Positions 47,957 through 57,694 of a DNA stretch of 64,000 bases are shown here, piece by piece. This DNA is from Ramlibacter henchirensis (GTDB lineage Bacteria > Pseudomonadota > Gammaproteobacteria > Burkholderiales > Burkholderiaceae_C). The notes beneath the pieces were generated by a model, which was not told where the DNA came from, did no database searches, and saw nothing but the letters and a program-made list of their open reading frames with translations. The DNA lies in assembly GCF_004682015.1 (NCBI RefSeq), contig NZ_SMLM01000002.1:310001-374000 (forward strand), written 5' to 3'. Positions within the stretch are counted from its first letter, which is position 1, and every line of letters begins with the position of its first letter. A program made the translations under genes and the position numbers.

Positions 47957-48942
47957 CGCAGCGCCGGGATCGCGCGCACCGCGCGCATGGCGCCTTCGCC
48001 GATCGAAGCGCCGAAGCGCTTGGCCAGGCGCTCGGCCACGTTCTCGCGCCGGGTGTAGTCGACCAGTTCCTCGGCCTTGATCACCTCGCGCGCCACGAAG
48101 TCCAGGTTGGCCATCTGGTCGGCCAGACCCAGGTCCACCGCCTGCTGGCCGGTCCAGAACAGTCCGGTGAACAGCTCCGGTCCGTCCTTCAGGCGCTTGC
48201 CGCGGCCGGCCTTCACCACGTCGATGAACTGGCGATGGATCTGGTCCAGCATGGCCTGGGCGTGCACGCGGTGCCGCTCGGTCTGCGGGCTGAACGGGTC
48301 GAGGAAGCCCTTGTTCTCGCCCGCCGTCATCAGGCGGCGCTCGACGCCCAGCTTGTCCATCACCCCGGTGAATCCGAAGCCATCCATCAGCACGCCGATG
48401 CTGCCCACGATGCTGGCCTTGTCCACGTAGATGCGATCGGCGCCGGCGGCGATGTAGTACGCCGCGGAAGCGCAGGCCTCCTCCACCACCGCATACACCG
48501 GCTTGTTGTACTTGGCCCTGAGCCGCTTCATCTCGTCGTTGACGATGCCGGCCTGCACCGGGCTGCCGCCGGGCGAGTTGATCAGCAGGACGATCCCCTG
48601 CGCGCCCGGGTCCTCGAACGCCGCGCGCATGGCGGCGACGATGAATTCGGCGCTCGCGTCCGAGTCCGACGAGATCTCGCCCTTGACTTCCACCACCGCC
48701 GTGTGGGGCAGCGACTTGTCCTTGCCCGCGGCGCCGCGGAAGCCCACGGCCCAGATCAGGAAGATGAAGAACACCAGCCAGGCGAGCCGCGTGAAGTTAC
48801 GCCAGCGGCGCGCGGCGCGCTGCTCCTTCAGCGTCTCGAACACCAGGCGCTCCATGGTCTCGCGCTCCCAGCCGGGCTTGAGGCCGGAAGTGGCGGAAGG
48901 CGGCGCGGGTTCGGGCGTACCGGGAGTCAGCGGGTCGGTCAT
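47953..48942 (-). CDS. sppA: Signal peptide peptidase SppA, S49 family
   Basis: A 329-residue membrane protease of the short S49 type. One transmembrane helix (about 48-64, FTRLAWLVFFIFLIWAVGF) precedes a crotonase-like fold. INSPGGSPVQAG, the probable nucleophile in EACASAAYYIAAGADRIY and the probable base lysine in MTAGENKGFL follow. It degrades leftover signal peptides. It ends in a CTAG shared with the convergent gene. Confidence 0.92.
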   Translation of the reverse strand: MTDPLTPGTPEPAPPSATSGLKPGWERETMERLVFETLKEQRAARRWRNFTRLAWLVFFIFLIWAVGFRGAAGKDKSLPHTAVVEVKGEISSDSDASAEFIVAAMRAAFEDPGAQGIVLLINSPGGSPVQAGIVNDEMKRLRAKYNKPVYAVVEEACASAAYYIAAGADRIYVDKASIVGSIGVLMDGFGFTGVMDKLGVERRLMTAGENKGFLDPFSPQTERHRVHAQAMLDQIHRQFIDVVKAGRGKRLKDGPELFTGLFWTGQQAVDLGLADQMANLDFVAREVIKAEELVDYTRRENVAERLAKRFGASIGEGAMRAVRAIPALR

Positions 48943-48952
48943 GTCGGGGGAG

Positions 48953-49315
48953 TCAGAAGGAGACGGGTTGCAGGTTCCAGTCAGTATGCCAGTGCACCAC
49001 GCCGTCGCGCTCGCTCAGCTCGATGCGCACAAGCCCGCCGCGGCAGGGGCCGCCCGCACATGCGCCGGTGTCCGGCCGGTACACCGCGCCGTGCGTGGAG
49101 CACAGCAGCCACTGCCCGGTGTCGTCGAAGAAGCGGTTGGGCTGCCAGTCCAGTTCCATCGCGACATGCGCGCAACGGTTCAGGTAGGCGTGCACGGAGC
49201 CTTTCCAGCGAATCGCGAACGCACGGCATGTGTACCCCCCGTACACGACGTCGAAAGGCACGGCCAGGCCGCCGTCCACGAGGTCCTTGCTGTTGCACAG
49301 GGGCACCTGCTCCAT
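48953..49315 (-). CDS. Rieske 2Fe-2S domain protein
   Basis: A 120-residue stand-alone Rieske protein. The cluster ligands are in RCAHVAMELDW (CxH) and LLCSTHGAVYRPDTG (CxxH). No membrane helix or oxygenase domain is attached. The role is unknown; it may be a ferredoxin-like electron carrier. It starts 5 bases after the HAD phosphatase gene. Confidence 0.88.
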   Translation of the reverse strand: MEQVPLCNSKDLVDGGLAVPFDVVYGGYTCRAFAIRWKGSVHAYLNRCAHVAMELDWQPNRFFDDTGQWLLCSTHGAVYRPDTGACAGGPCRGGLVRIELSERDGVVHWHTDWNLQPVSF

Positions 49316-49320
49316 GGCGC

Positions 49321-49983
49321 TCAGGCGTTGGCCAGCAGCCAATCGTGCAGGTCGCGCACGGAATGCGCGATGTGCACCGGACCGAGTTCGTGGAACTCGG
49401 CGGGCTCGTGCGCGCCGTAGCTCACGCCCACGCTTGCGCAGCCCGCGTTGCGCGCCATCTCCAGGTCGTGCGTGGTGTCGCCGATCATCAGCGTGCGCCC
49501 GGGCTCGGCGCCGGATTCGCGCATCAGTTCGTTGAGCATGCGCGGGTGCGGCTTGCCCGCCGTCTCGTCCGAGGTGCGGGAGCCGTCGAACACGCCGTGC
49601 AGTTCCTCGGTTCGCAGCACTTCGTCCAGGCCGCGCCGCGATTTGCCGGTGGCCACGGCCAGCCAGTGGTGCCGCGCGCGTAGGTCGCGCAGCATCGGCA
49701 GCACGCCGTCGAACAGGCTGAGGTCGTCCTTGTGCTGGTAGTAGTGGTGGCGATACCGCTCGCCTAGCTCGCCGTACTTTTCCGGCGGCACGTCGGGCGC
49801 GGCGCGCGCAAGCGCCTGGGTCAGGCTCATGCCGATGACGAAGGCCGCGGCGCGCTCGGTCGGCATCGCGCCGCCCACGTCCACCACCGCGCGCTGGATG
49901 CAGCGCACGATCACCTTGGTGGAGTCGTACAGCGTGCCGTCCCAATCGAAGGCGATCAGGTCAAACCGTCGTGGGCTGGGCAT
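49321..49983 (-). CDS. HAD-IA family hydrolase (phosphoglycolate phosphatase-like)
   Basis: A 220-residue HAD phosphatase with motif I FDWDGTLYDS, motif II VATGKSRRG, motif III lysine in ETAGKPHP and motif IV MIGDTTHDLEMA. The Thr-Gly-Lys motif and length match Gph-like enzymes. It overlaps rluC by 23 bases, a pairing common in betaproteobacteria. Confidence 0.9.
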   Translation of the reverse strand: MPSPRRFDLIAFDWDGTLYDSTKVIVRCIQRAVVDVGGAMPTERAAAFVIGMSLTQALARAAPDVPPEKYGELGERYRHHYYQHKDDLSLFDGVLPMLRDLRARHHWLAVATGKSRRGLDEVLRTEELHGVFDGSRTSDETAGKPHPRMLNELMRESGAEPGRTLMIGDTTHDLEMARNAGCASVGVSYGAHEPAEFHELGPVHIAHSVRDLHDWLLANA

Positions 49984-50929
49984 GGCGTTCGGCGAATTGG
50001 CGCAGGTCGGCGGGCAGCGGCGCTTCCAGCGCGAGCGGCTCCGCGGTGGCGGGATGGCGGAACTGTAATCGCCACGCGTGCAGGAACATGCGCTTGAGGC
50101 CTTGCCGCTGCAGCGACTTGTTCAGCTCGAAGTCCCCGTACTTGTCGTCGCCCGCGATCGGGTGCCCCTGCGATGCGAGGTGCACGCGGATCTGGTGCGT
50201 GCGGCCGGTCTTGATCGTCACTTCCAGCAACGTGAACGCGCCGAGCCGGCGCGCCACCTTCACCAGCGTGATCGAGCGCATGCCTTCCGGGTCGTCCTTG
50301 CCGACGACGCGCACCCGGCGCTCGCCGGCGGCTTCGCCGTCACCCGCCAGGAACTTGTGCAGCGGCAGGTCGATCACCTTCTTCTGCGCCGGCCACGCGC
50401 CGTTCACGAGCGCCAGGTAGGTCTTGCCGGTCTCTCGACCGCGGAACTGCTCCTGCAGGCCGGTGAGCGCGGAGCGGCGCTTGGCAACCAGCAGCACGCC
50501 CGAGGTCTCGCGGTCCAGCCGGTGCACGAGCTCCAGGAACTTCGCGCCCGGCCGCGCCTGCCGCAGCTGTTCGATCACGCCGAAGCTCACGCCGCTTCCG
50601 CCATGCACGGCCACGCCCGCGGGCTTGTCGACCGCGAGCAGGTGGTCGTCTTCGAGCAGCACCGGGAATTCGCGCGCGGGCGCCGGCCGCGCTGCCGCGT
50701 CTTCCACACGCTCGGGCAGCCGCACCGGCGGAACCCGGACGACGTCGCCCACTTCCACCCGCGTGTCCGCCGCCGCGCGGCCCTTGTTCACGCGCACTTC
50801 ACCGCTGCGGATGATCCGGTAGACGTGTGTCTTGGGAACGCCCTTGAGCTCGCGCAAGAGGAAGTTGTCGAGCCGCTGTCCGGCCGATTCCTCCCCGACC
50901 TGCAGGCTTTTGGCCGTTGCGGCCTGCAT
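49961..50929 (-). CDS. rluC: 23S rRNA pseudouridine synthase RluC
   Basis: A 322-residue RluA-type synthase modifying 23S rRNA 955, 2504 and 2580. An S4 domain (GQRLDNFLLRELKGVPKTHVYRIIRSGEVRVNKGR) precedes the catalytic HRLDRETSGVLLVAKR. The start is uncertain: ATG 50929, GTG 50938 and GTG 50983 are possible. I prefer ATG 50929 because the longest form would place the coding start over a perfect TATAAT of the opposite rne promoter. rluC and rne are divergent in E. coli too. Confidence 0.93.
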   Translation of the reverse strand: MQAATAKSLQVGEESAGQRLDNFLLRELKGVPKTHVYRIIRSGEVRVNKGRAAADTRVEVGDVVRVPPVRLPERVEDAAARPAPAREFPVLLEDDHLLAVDKPAGVAVHGGSGVSFGVIEQLRQARPGAKFLELVHRLDRETSGVLLVAKRRSALTGLQEQFRGRETGKTYLALVNGAWPAQKKVIDLPLHKFLAGDGEAAGERRVRVVGKDDPEGMRSITLVKVARRLGAFTLLEVTIKTGRTHQIRVHLASQGHPIAGDDKYGDFELNKSLQRQGLKRMFLHAWRLQFRHPATAEPLALEAPLPADLRQFAERHAQPTTV

Positions 50930-50945
50930 GCCTTTCACTCCGGCT

Positions 50946-50974
50946 TTGGCGGAAGGCGTCTCGCCCCCTATAAT
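50946..50974 (+). promoter_or_regulatory. Candidate rne promoter
   Basis: TTGGCG (50946-50951), 17-base spacer and a perfect TATAAT (50969-50974) on the plus strand. The predicted start near 50981 gives rne a leader of about 510 nt. It overlaps the 5' region of the divergent rluC gene. Confidence 0.65.
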
Positions 50975-50980
50975 CCGTTT

Positions 50981-51490
50981 CACTAGCGTTTCGCCGTAAG
51001 TGTTTGATTTGGCTGGAGTTTAGTCCGCCACTACACCGGGAAGCGCTGGCAGGTCGATGCCGTCGTCGACCTTGGCGCAAGATTGCGGGCCCGCACGGAC
51101 GCAACTGGCAGCCAAGGCGCCGATGCCGCCGACGCGAACCGAAACCCTGAACCGGAATACAGCCGCCAGCGTCCATGCTGGCGGCGGACAAGCGAGTCTC
51201 CTGTGCTGATGGCGCTTCTCCTGGCCTGCTGGCGGTGGCTGATGCCCCCGGCCGCCGGCTTCGGCCCGCCGCGGCAACCGCTGCGCGCCCCCCAGGCCTT
51301 GTTGCCTGCGATCCTGCGCCCGGCCCCCCGCCTCGCCCGCCTCCACGCGCCGCCCCTGCGATTGCTGACTTAGGCCTTCCGGCCGTCGGCAGCGCTGTCG
51401 CGCCGCTTCCGCTTCCCGTTTCGCACCGCGTCTGCCCGGCATCGTGGACCCGTCCGCGGGTCGAATGTGAGAGAACAAGAAGGTGACGCA
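50981..51490 (+). promoter_or_regulatory. Long 5' leader of rne
   Basis: About 510 bases with no credible coding frame precede rne. A perfect hairpin, CCGCCAGC and GCTGGCGG with a 6-base loop, lies at 51163-51184, and C-rich, unstructured-looking sequence follows. In E. coli a 361-nt rne leader lets RNase E control its own mRNA; this leader may act alike, but no sequence identity to it was recognised. Confidence 0.55.
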
Positions 51491-54400
51491 ATGAAGCGGA
51501 TGCTGATCAATGCCACGCAGGCCGAAGAGCGCCGGCTGGCCATCGTCGACGGGCAGAAGCTCCTCGACTACGAAATCGAGATCGAAGGGCGCGAGCAGCG
51601 CAAGGGCAACATCTACAAGGCCGTCGTGACGCGCGTCGAGCCGTCGCTGGAAGCCTGTTTCGTCGACTACGGCGAGGATCGCCACGGCTTCCTGCCGTTC
51701 AAGGAGATCTCCAAGACCTACTTCGCGCCCGGCGTGTCGCCCTCGCAGGCGCGCATCAACGAAGTGATCAAGGAGGGCCAGGAACTGCTGGTCCAGGTGG
51801 AGAAGGAAGAGCGCGGCAACAAGGGCGCGGCGCTCACGACCTTCATCTCGCTGGCCGGCCGCTACGTGGTGCTGATGCCCAACAACCCGCGCGGCGGCGG
51901 CGTCTCGCGCCGCATCGAGGGCGACGACCGCGCCGAGCTCAAGGAGGCGATGGACCAGCTGGAGTACCCCAACGGCATGTCCATCATCGCGCGCACGGCC
52001 GGCATCGGCCGCAGCGCGCCCGAGCTGCAGTGGGACCTGAACTACCTGCTCAAGCTGTGGAACGCGATCGACGGCGCGGCCAAGGGCGGCAAGGGCGCCT
52101 TCCTGATCTACCAGGAGTCGTCGCTGGTCATCCGCTGCATCCGCGACTACTTCAACAACGACATCGGCGACATCCTGATCGACACGGACGAGATCTACGA
52201 CCAGGCGCACCAGTTCATGTCGCATGTCATGCCGGAGCACGCCGCCAAGGTGAAGCGCTACCGGGACGACGCACCCCTCTTCTCCCGCTTCCAGATCGAG
52301 CACCAGATCGAGTCGGCCTACGCCCGCGAGGTGAAGCTGCCGTCGGGCGGCGTCGTCGTCATCGACCACACGGAGGCCCTGGTCTCCATCGACGTCAACT
52401 CGGCGCGCGCCATCAAGGGCGGCGACATCGAGGAGACCGCCACCCGCACCAACCTGGAAGCCGCCGACGAGGTGGCGCGCCAGATGCGCCTGCGCGACCT
52501 GGGCGGCCTGATCGTCATCGACTTCATCGACATGGAAGAGTCGAAGAACCGCCGCGAGGTCGAGAACCGCCTGCGCGACGCGCTGCGCCAGGACCGCGCG
52601 CGCGTGCAGTTCGGCACCATCAGCAAGTTCGGCCTGATGGAGATGAGCCGCCAGCGCCTGCGGCCCGCGCTCTCCGAAGGCGCGTCGATCCCCTGCCCCC
52701 GCTGCGGCGGCCACGGCCACATCCGCGACACGGAAAGCTCGGCGCTGCAGATCCTGCGGATCATCCAGGAAGAGTCGATGAAGGACTCCACCGCGGCCGT
52801 GCACGTGCAGGTGCCGGTGGAGGTCGCTTCCTTCCTGCTCAACGAGAAGCGCACCGAGATCACCAAGATCGAACTGAAGCAGCGCCTGAACGTGCTGCTG
52901 GTCCCCAACAAGGGCCTGGAGACGCCTCACTACAAGCTCGAGCGCCTGAAGCACGACGACCCGCGCCTGGACAACCTCAAGGCCAGCTACCACATGGCCG
53001 AGGACATCGAGGAGAAGACCGAGGTGACGCGCCGCTCGCAGGAGCGCGCCAACCGCCAGGAGCCGCTGATCAAGGGCGTGCTGCCTGACGCGCCGGCGCC
53101 GATCGCCCCGGTGCGGCCGGAGAAGCCGGTCGAGCCCGCGCCGCAAGCGGCCGCGCCCGCTCCTGCGCCGGCGCCGACGCCTGCTCCGCACGCAGAGCCG
53201 AGCTTCTTCGCATGGTTCCGCAGCCTCTTCAGCCCGCCGCCCGTGGCGGCTCCCGCGCCTGCTGCAGCGGCCGGGGCCGCGAAAGCGGAAGAGAAGCGCG
53301 AAACTCGCGGCGAGCGTGGAGGCGAAAGCCGCCGGGGTGGACGCGGTCGCGATCGAGGAGGCCGCGGACGCGACCAGGAGCAGCGGCGCGAGCGCGCCGC
53401 CGCCGGTGAAGGCGCGCAGGCGCAACCCACTCGCAGTGGTGAAGCCGGCGGCGTGGAAGGCCGCCCTGCCGAAGGCCGCGGGCGGGGTGAAGGCCGCGGT
53501 GGCGACGAGCAGCGCCGTGAGCGCCAGCAACGTGGCGAGCGCGGGGAAGGCCGTGAACCGCGCGAGGCGCGTGAGCCGCGCGAGACGCGTGAACCTCGCG
53601 AAGGGCGCGAGCCTCGTGAAGCCCGCGAGGCCCGCGCCGAGCGCGAACCGCGCGAACCCCGCGAGCCGCGCGCCGAACGTGAGCCGCGCGAGCCGCGTGG
53701 GGATCGCCCGCGCCGCGACGAAGCGCGTCCCGGCCAGGAAGCCGAGGCCGCCCAGACCGGCGCCGAGCAGCGCGGTGATCGCCCGCCGCGTGGTGAACGC
53801 GGTGAACGCGGTGAACGTGGCGAAGGCCGCCGCGGCGAGCGCCGCCCGCGCGAGGGCGTGCCGCAGACCCTGACCGAGGGCGCAGCCGTCGAAGGACAGG
53901 ACGCGGTCCAGCTGCTGGGCGCAGGCGAGCAGGCCGAGGCGGTCGAGGGCTCCAGTCCCGAAGCCCGCCGCGACCCGCGCCGCTCGCGCGACCGCTACGG
54001 CCGTGACCGTCGCGAGCGCGGCGCCCGCGAGGAAACGGCGAGCAACGAAGGCGCGCCGGCGCCGGAAGCGACCGGCGCCGACGCCGAGCCGTCGTCCGAC
54101 CGCCGTCCCCGCTACGCCACCGGCTTCGTCTCGGAGGAGTCCGCGCACGCCGCCCCGGCCGAGCAGCGGGCCCCGGCGGCCATCGCGCCGATCGCAGTCC
54201 AGCCGTCCGCCGCGCCCGCTGCGCCGGCTGGACTGCCGAAGGTGCAGCCGTTCGAGCTGCCGGTGGACCAGCTCGCTGAAGTGGCGGCCAGTTCCGGCCT
54301 GCAATGGGTGAACTCCGACGCCGACAAAATCGCCGCGGTGCAGGCGGCCATCGCCGCGGAGCCCAAGCCGATCCGCGTGCCGCGCGAGCGCCCGCCCGCG

Positions 54401-54505
54401 GTGGTGATCGACGAAGGCCCGCTGGTGCTGGTGGAGACGCGCCGCGACCTTCGCGACATGAAACTGCCGTTCGAGCAGCAGCCGCCTCAGGCGCCGCTGC
54501 AGTAA
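51491..54505 (+). CDS. rne: Ribonuclease E
   Basis: A 1004-residue endonuclease and degradosome scaffold. The catalytic half has the S1 domain (about 35-125), the DNase I-like subdomain with Asp301 (VSIDVNSAR) and Asp344 (VIDFIDM), and the Zn-link [10 protein letters not shown] near residue 402. From about 530 on it is disordered: Pro/Ala stretches, then about 190 residues of Arg/Glu/Gly repeats (RGG and REP-like units, roughly 600-790), then an acidic tail. AGAAGGTG precedes the ATG at 51491; an upstream in-frame GTG is less likely. It probably controls its own level through the leader. Confidence 0.96.
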   Translation: MKRMLINATQAEERRLAIVDGQKLLDYEIEIEGREQRKGNIYKAVVTRVEPSLEACFVDYGEDRHGFLPFKEISKTYFAPGVSPSQARINEVIKEGQELLVQVEKEERGNKGAALTTFISLAGRYVVLMPNNPRGGGVSRRIEGDDRAELKEAMDQLEYPNGMSIIARTAGIGRSAPELQWDLNYLLKLWNAIDGAAKGGKGAFLIYQESSLVIRCIRDYFNNDIGDILIDTDEIYDQAHQFMSHVMPEHAAKVKRYRDDAPLFSRFQIEHQIESAYAREVKLPSGGVVVIDHTEALVSIDVNSARAIKGGDIEETATRTNLEAADEVARQMRLRDLGGLIVIDFIDMEESKNRREVENRLRDALRQDRARVQFGTISKFGLMEMSRQRLRPALSEGASIPCPRCGGHGHIRDTESSALQILRIIQEESMKDSTAAVHVQVPVEVASFLLNEKRTEITKIELKQRLNVLLVPNKGLETPHYKLERLKHDDPRLDNLKASYHMAEDIEEKTEVTRRSQERANRQEPLIKGVLPDAPAPIAPVRPEKPVEPAPQAAAPAPAPAPTPAPHAEPSFFAWFRSLFSPPPVAAPAPAAAAGAAKAEEKRETRGERGGESRRGGRGRDRGGRGRDQEQRRERAAAGEGAQAQPTRSGEAGGVEGRPAEGRGRGEGRGGDEQRRERQQRGERGEGREPREAREPRETREPREGREPREAREARAEREPREPREPRAEREPREPRGDRPRRDEARPGQEAEAAQTGAEQRGDRPPRGERGERGERGEGRRGERRPREGVPQTLTEGAAVEGQDAVQLLGAGEQAEAVEGSSPEARRDPRRSRDRYGRDRRERGAREETASNEGAPAPEATGADAEPSSDRRPRYATGFVSEESAHAAPAEQRAPAAIAPIAVQPSAAPAAPAGLPKVQPFELPVDQLAEVAASSGLQWVNSDADKIAAVQAAIAAEPKPIRVPRERPPAVVIDEGPLVLVETRRDLRDMKLPFEQQPPQAPLQ
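53300..53870 (+). repeat. Low-complexity Arg/Glu/Gly repeat tract within rne
   Basis: Degenerate short repeats of the type CGCGAGCC/CGTGAA encode units such as [11 protein letters not shown] and GERGERGE. It is a likely RNA-binding arm and a site prone to length change by slippage or recombination. Confidence 0.7.
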
Positions 54506-54512
54506 GGGGCAA

Positions 54513-54542
54513 GAAGAAAGGGAGCTTCGGCTCCCTTTCTTC
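54513..54542. terminator. Intrinsic terminator between rne and hemY, both directions
   Basis: A 13-bp perfect stem, GAAGAAAGGGAGC with GCTCCCTTTCTTC, closes a TTCG tetraloop seven bases after the rne stop. Both flanks are pyrimidine or purine rich, so it can serve rne and, less well, the convergent hemY. Confidence 0.8.
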
Positions 54543-54550
54543 ATTGCGAT

Positions 54551-54577
54551 CGTCACCCCCGCGAAGGCGGGGACGAC
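54551..54577. repeat. REP-like palindrome
   Basis: CGTC, A, CCCCCGC, GAA, GGCGGGG, ACG forms an imperfect palindrome between rne and hemY. The core CCCCGCGAAGGCGGGG matches a dispersed intergenic repeat type seen in many proteobacteria. Only one copy lies here. Confidence 0.45.
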
Positions 54578-54587
54578 GGCATCTCCC

Positions 54588-55841
54588 TCAGTCCTGCGCC
54601 GCCTGCTTCCACGCCGCGGCTGCGGCTTCCTCGTCGCCGCGCTCCTCGGCCAGTTGCGCCAGCGCCCTGGAGGCGTTGCGGTGCAGCCGCGCGTCCTGCA
54701 AGCCGAGCGCGGCCTGCCGCAAGAGCTGCTGGGCCTTTCCCCATAGCTGGCGCTTCATGCAGGCCATGCCCGCCAGGTACTGCAGCGTGGCATCGCGCGG
54801 GTTGGCTCGCTGCGCGGCCTCGATGCGCGCCAGCCAGGCGCCGTCGATGGAGTCCAGTCCCTCTTCGAGCGCGCAAACGAGCTTGACCTTGAGCGAATCG
54901 GGCAGCTGGTGCTGCCGCTCCCACACCGGCAGCAACCAGTCGCGCGCCAGGTGCGCGTCGCCGCCGAGCACGGCCATCCGCTGCGCGGCATGGATGGCCA
55001 GTTCCGGCATCTGGCGCTCGGCCGGCTCCAGCTCGGCCCAGGCGCGCTTGAGCTGCGCGGGATCGTGAGCGCCGTTCAGCAGGTCGACGGCGAGCCCGCG
55101 CACCAGGCTGCCCGCCGCGACCTCGGAGAACGCGCGGTGCTTGGCCAGCAGCCGCGCAGTCTCCAGCGCCTCGCCCGTGTGGCGCGCCAGCCGCGCCGCT
55201 TTCAGCTTCATTCGCAGGGCCAGCGTGCGGCGCCCGGCGCCGGTGGGCAGGCCCTGCAGCCAGCCGATGGCGGCCTGCGGCTCACGGTCCTCCAGTGACC
55301 AGCGGGCCGCGCGCATCAGCGCGCCTTCGTGCGTCCCCTGCCCTTCGCGCGAGCCGGCCTGTTCCAGCGCCCGCTTCAGGTGCTCCTCGCGCGCCGCGCG
55401 GTCCTGCAGCGCCTGTGCGCTCTCCGCGGCCAGCAGGTGCGCGAGCGTGCGCACCTGCGCCGCGTTGGCCGGCGCGGCGCCGCCTGCACTGAGCGAGGCT
55501 TCCTGCGACAGCGCGGCCTCGGCCGACTTGCGGGCGCGGATGAAGCGCCCGGCCAGCAGGTGCGAGAGCGAGTCCAGCAGGAACGCGTGCATGCCCCGCT
55601 CCTTCTGCTGCGTGCGCCAGCGCAGCGCCTGCTGCGGCAGGTTGAACAGCGCCGCCAGCGCGCGCAGCGCCGCATGCAGGAACAGGAACGCGGCGAGCAG
55701 CAGCAGCAGGACGAGGTTGAGCGACAGGTCGATGCGGTACGGCGGCCAGAACACCGTGACCGTGCCCTGGTTGTTGCCCGCGAACAGCGCCACCGCGACG
55801 GCGATGCCGAACAGGGCCAGGAGCCAGAGGGCGGCGCGCAT
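54588..55841 (-). CDS. hemY: HemY-like TPR membrane protein
   Basis: A 417-residue inner-membrane protein with two N-terminal helices (about 1-20 and 42-64, around FWPPYRIDLSLNL) and a long helical TPR-rich cytoplasmic or periplasmic part. The family lies beside hemCDX in beta- and gammaproteobacteria and is loosely linked to coproporphyrin/heme handling; it is not the Gram-positive HemY oxidase. Five bases separate it from hemX. Confidence 0.88.
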   Translation of the reverse strand: MRAALWLLALFGIAVAVALFAGNNQGTVTVFWPPYRIDLSLNLVLLLLLAAFLFLHAALRALAALFNLPQQALRWRTQQKERGMHAFLLDSLSHLLAGRFIRARKSAEAALSQEASLSAGGAAPANAAQVRTLAHLLAAESAQALQDRAAREEHLKRALEQAGSREGQGTHEGALMRAARWSLEDREPQAAIGWLQGLPTGAGRRTLALRMKLKAARLARHTGEALETARLLAKHRAFSEVAAGSLVRGLAVDLLNGAHDPAQLKRAWAELEPAERQMPELAIHAAQRMAVLGGDAHLARDWLLPVWERQHQLPDSLKVKLVCALEEGLDSIDGAWLARIEAAQRANPRDATLQYLAGMACMKRQLWGKAQQLLRQAALGLQDARLHRNASRALAQLAEERGDEEAAAAAWKQAAQD

Positions 55842-55846
55842 CGGCC

Positions 55847-56923
55847 TCAGCGTCCCGCGCCGGCGGTGGCCAGCGTGGCCATCGTCTCGTCGATGCGCGG
55901 CACGTCGACGACCTGCAGCTGCGACTGCATTTGCTGCAGCGAGGCCGACAGCGCCTGCGTGCGCCGCGCCGACGGATCGAAGTACTTGTTCAGCGCGACC
56001 TGCGCCGCCACCACGTCGGCGCGCGCCGCGTCGATCTGGCGCGAGAGCAGCGCCAACCGCGCATTCATCAGCTTGAGCTTGAGGTTCTCGCGCAGGAAGA
56101 AGCCCTGCTCGGGCGCGAGCAGCGCCGCCTCGGGCTGGTCGACCCGGCTGACGCGCACCAGCGAGCGCGCTTCGTCGCGCACGCCCGCCAGCAGCTGCTG
56201 CCACCACCTGGGAGCGGCCGCCGGCGCCGCCATTTCGGCGCGCGTGGCGCCGCGGGCTGCGGCCGGTCCGACCGTGTTGGCCAGAGGCACTTCGTCGACC
56301 TGACGCGCCGCTTCATCCAGCCGCAGCAGGATGCCCGGCACGTCGGCGACCGCCGCCGACTTGATGCGGTCGATGTCCCGCGTGATCGCGCTGCGGATGC
56401 GCGCGAGGCGCGGCTCGCCGGCGCGGGCCAGGCGCTGGTCGGCCGTGCGCAGGGCGGCCAGCAGCGGCTCGGCGCTGAGCGTCAGCTGCGCCTGCTGCTG
56501 GGCCAGACGGAGCCCCGCCTCGATGTCCACGACCAGGTTCTCGTCGCGCGACCGCGAAAGGCTCTGGATCAGCTCCTCGAGCTGGGTGCGCTGCAGCGCC
56601 ACTTCGTTCAGGCGCGTCTCGTGCACGGCCTGGCGCGCGGCGATGTCGCGGGCCAGCTCCTGCGCCTGGCGAGCCAGCGCGCGCGCCTCCACCGCGTTGG
56701 TCCCGGCATCGGCACTCTGGCGCGCCAGCTGCTCCTGGATGGTGGACAGCTTCTGCCAGAGCAGCGCGCTCGAAATCAGGGCGAGCGCGGACACGCCCAG
56801 CAGCACTCCGTACGCGACCCGGCGCAGCCGGGCGCCGCCGCGTTCGTCGGCGGTGACGGGCTGCGTTTCCAGGGCGGGGATGGGCGGTGCGGCGGGGGAC
56901 TCGCGTTCAGTCTCGGCACTCAT
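55847..56923 (-). CDS. hemX: HemX-like membrane protein
   Basis: A 358-residue protein with a short cytoplasmic N-terminus, one transmembrane helix (RVAYGVLLGVSALALISSALLW, about 35-56), a long coiled coil (about 57-115) and a helical C-terminal domain. It belongs to the HemX family of the hemCDXY cluster; a uroporphyrinogen methyltransferase activity was once proposed but there is no methylase motif here. The start shares one base with the hemD stop (TGATG). Confidence 0.87.
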   Translation of the reverse strand: MSAETERESPAAPPIPALETQPVTADERGGARLRRVAYGVLLGVSALALISSALLWQKLSTIQEQLARQSADAGTNAVEARALARQAQELARDIAARQAVHETRLNEVALQRTQLEELIQSLSRSRDENLVVDIEAGLRLAQQQAQLTLSAEPLLAALRTADQRLARAGEPRLARIRSAITRDIDRIKSAAVADVPGILLRLDEAARQVDEVPLANTVGPAAARGATRAEMAAPAAAPRWWQQLLAGVRDEARSLVRVSRVDQPEAALLAPEQGFFLRENLKLKLMNARLALLSRQIDAARADVVAAQVALNKYFDPSARRTQALSASLQQMQSQLQVVDVPRIDETMATLATAGAGR

Positions 56924-57687
56924 CAAGACGATTCTAGGGTGGCGATCACGGCCTCCTCGGCCGGTCGTGACAGGCAAACAACACCGAAACCGGCGTCTCG
57001 CGCAGACTGCGCGATGCGTTCGTGGGTGGCGAGCGCTCGGGCCCGTGACCACGAGCAGTGCGGCAGCAATTGCAGCAGGTTGGCGATGGCTTCCGAACTG
57101 CTGAACAGCCAGATCGATCCATCTTCAGCGGCGGCCGCTGCGGTGGCCCGCTCCGCGTCGCTCCAGACGGGCGGACGGCGCGTGTAGGCGACGACCGTGT
57201 CCACTTCGGCATTCGCGGCCTGCAGTTGCGAGGCGAGCCAGTCGCGGCCGGATGCACGCCCGTCGGCACCGGCGCCGCGGACCAGGAGCACGCGAAAACC
57301 AGGCCGCACCTGCGCGGCCACCTGGGTCCACAGCGTTTCGGAATCGAACTGCGCGGCATCCGTCGACGGCGAATCGATGCGGTTGGCCGGAACACCCGCG
57401 GCGAGCAGCGCCTGCGCGGTGCCCGGACCGGTGCACCAGGCGCGCGTGCCAGCAGGCCACGGAGCCTGCAGCCGCGCGTCGCGGGAGAAGCCGTGGACCG
57501 CGCTGCCGCTGACGAACATGACGGCGTCGTACCCGGTCAGCCCGGCGCCGGCGCGCTGCAGCGACTCCGCGTCGTGCGCCGGTCCGATCTCGATCAGCGG
57601 CAGCAGCAGCACGTCGTGGCCCTGCGCGCGCAGCGCCTGCTCCCACCGCGAAGCCTCCTGCCGGGGGCGGGTCAGCACCACCCGCAT
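56923..57687 (-). CDS. hemD: Uroporphyrinogen-III synthase
   Basis: A 254-residue enzyme closing and inverting ring D of hydroxymethylbilane. VVLTRPRQEASRWEQALRAQG at the N-terminus, FVSGSAVHGF and LFSSSEAIANL are family features; overall conservation in the family is low. It is 7 bases after hemC and shares one base with hemX. Confidence 0.93.
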   Translation of the reverse strand: MRVVLTRPRQEASRWEQALRAQGHDVLLLPLIEIGPAHDAESLQRAGAGLTGYDAVMFVSGSAVHGFSRDARLQAPWPAGTRAWCTGPGTAQALLAAGVPANRIDSPSTDAAQFDSETLWTQVAAQVRPGFRVLLVRGAGADGRASGRDWLASQLQAANAEVDTVVAYTRRPPVWSDAERATAAAAAEDGSIWLFSSSEAIANLLQLLPHCSWSRARALATHERIAQSARDAGFGVVCLSRPAEEAVIATLESS

Positions 57688-57694
57688 CGCCGCC

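Noticed and set aside
51020..54556. 1178-codon open frame antisense to rne
   Set aside because: It mirrors the RNase E codons and repeat tract, has no sensible start context, and its protein is compositionally biased.
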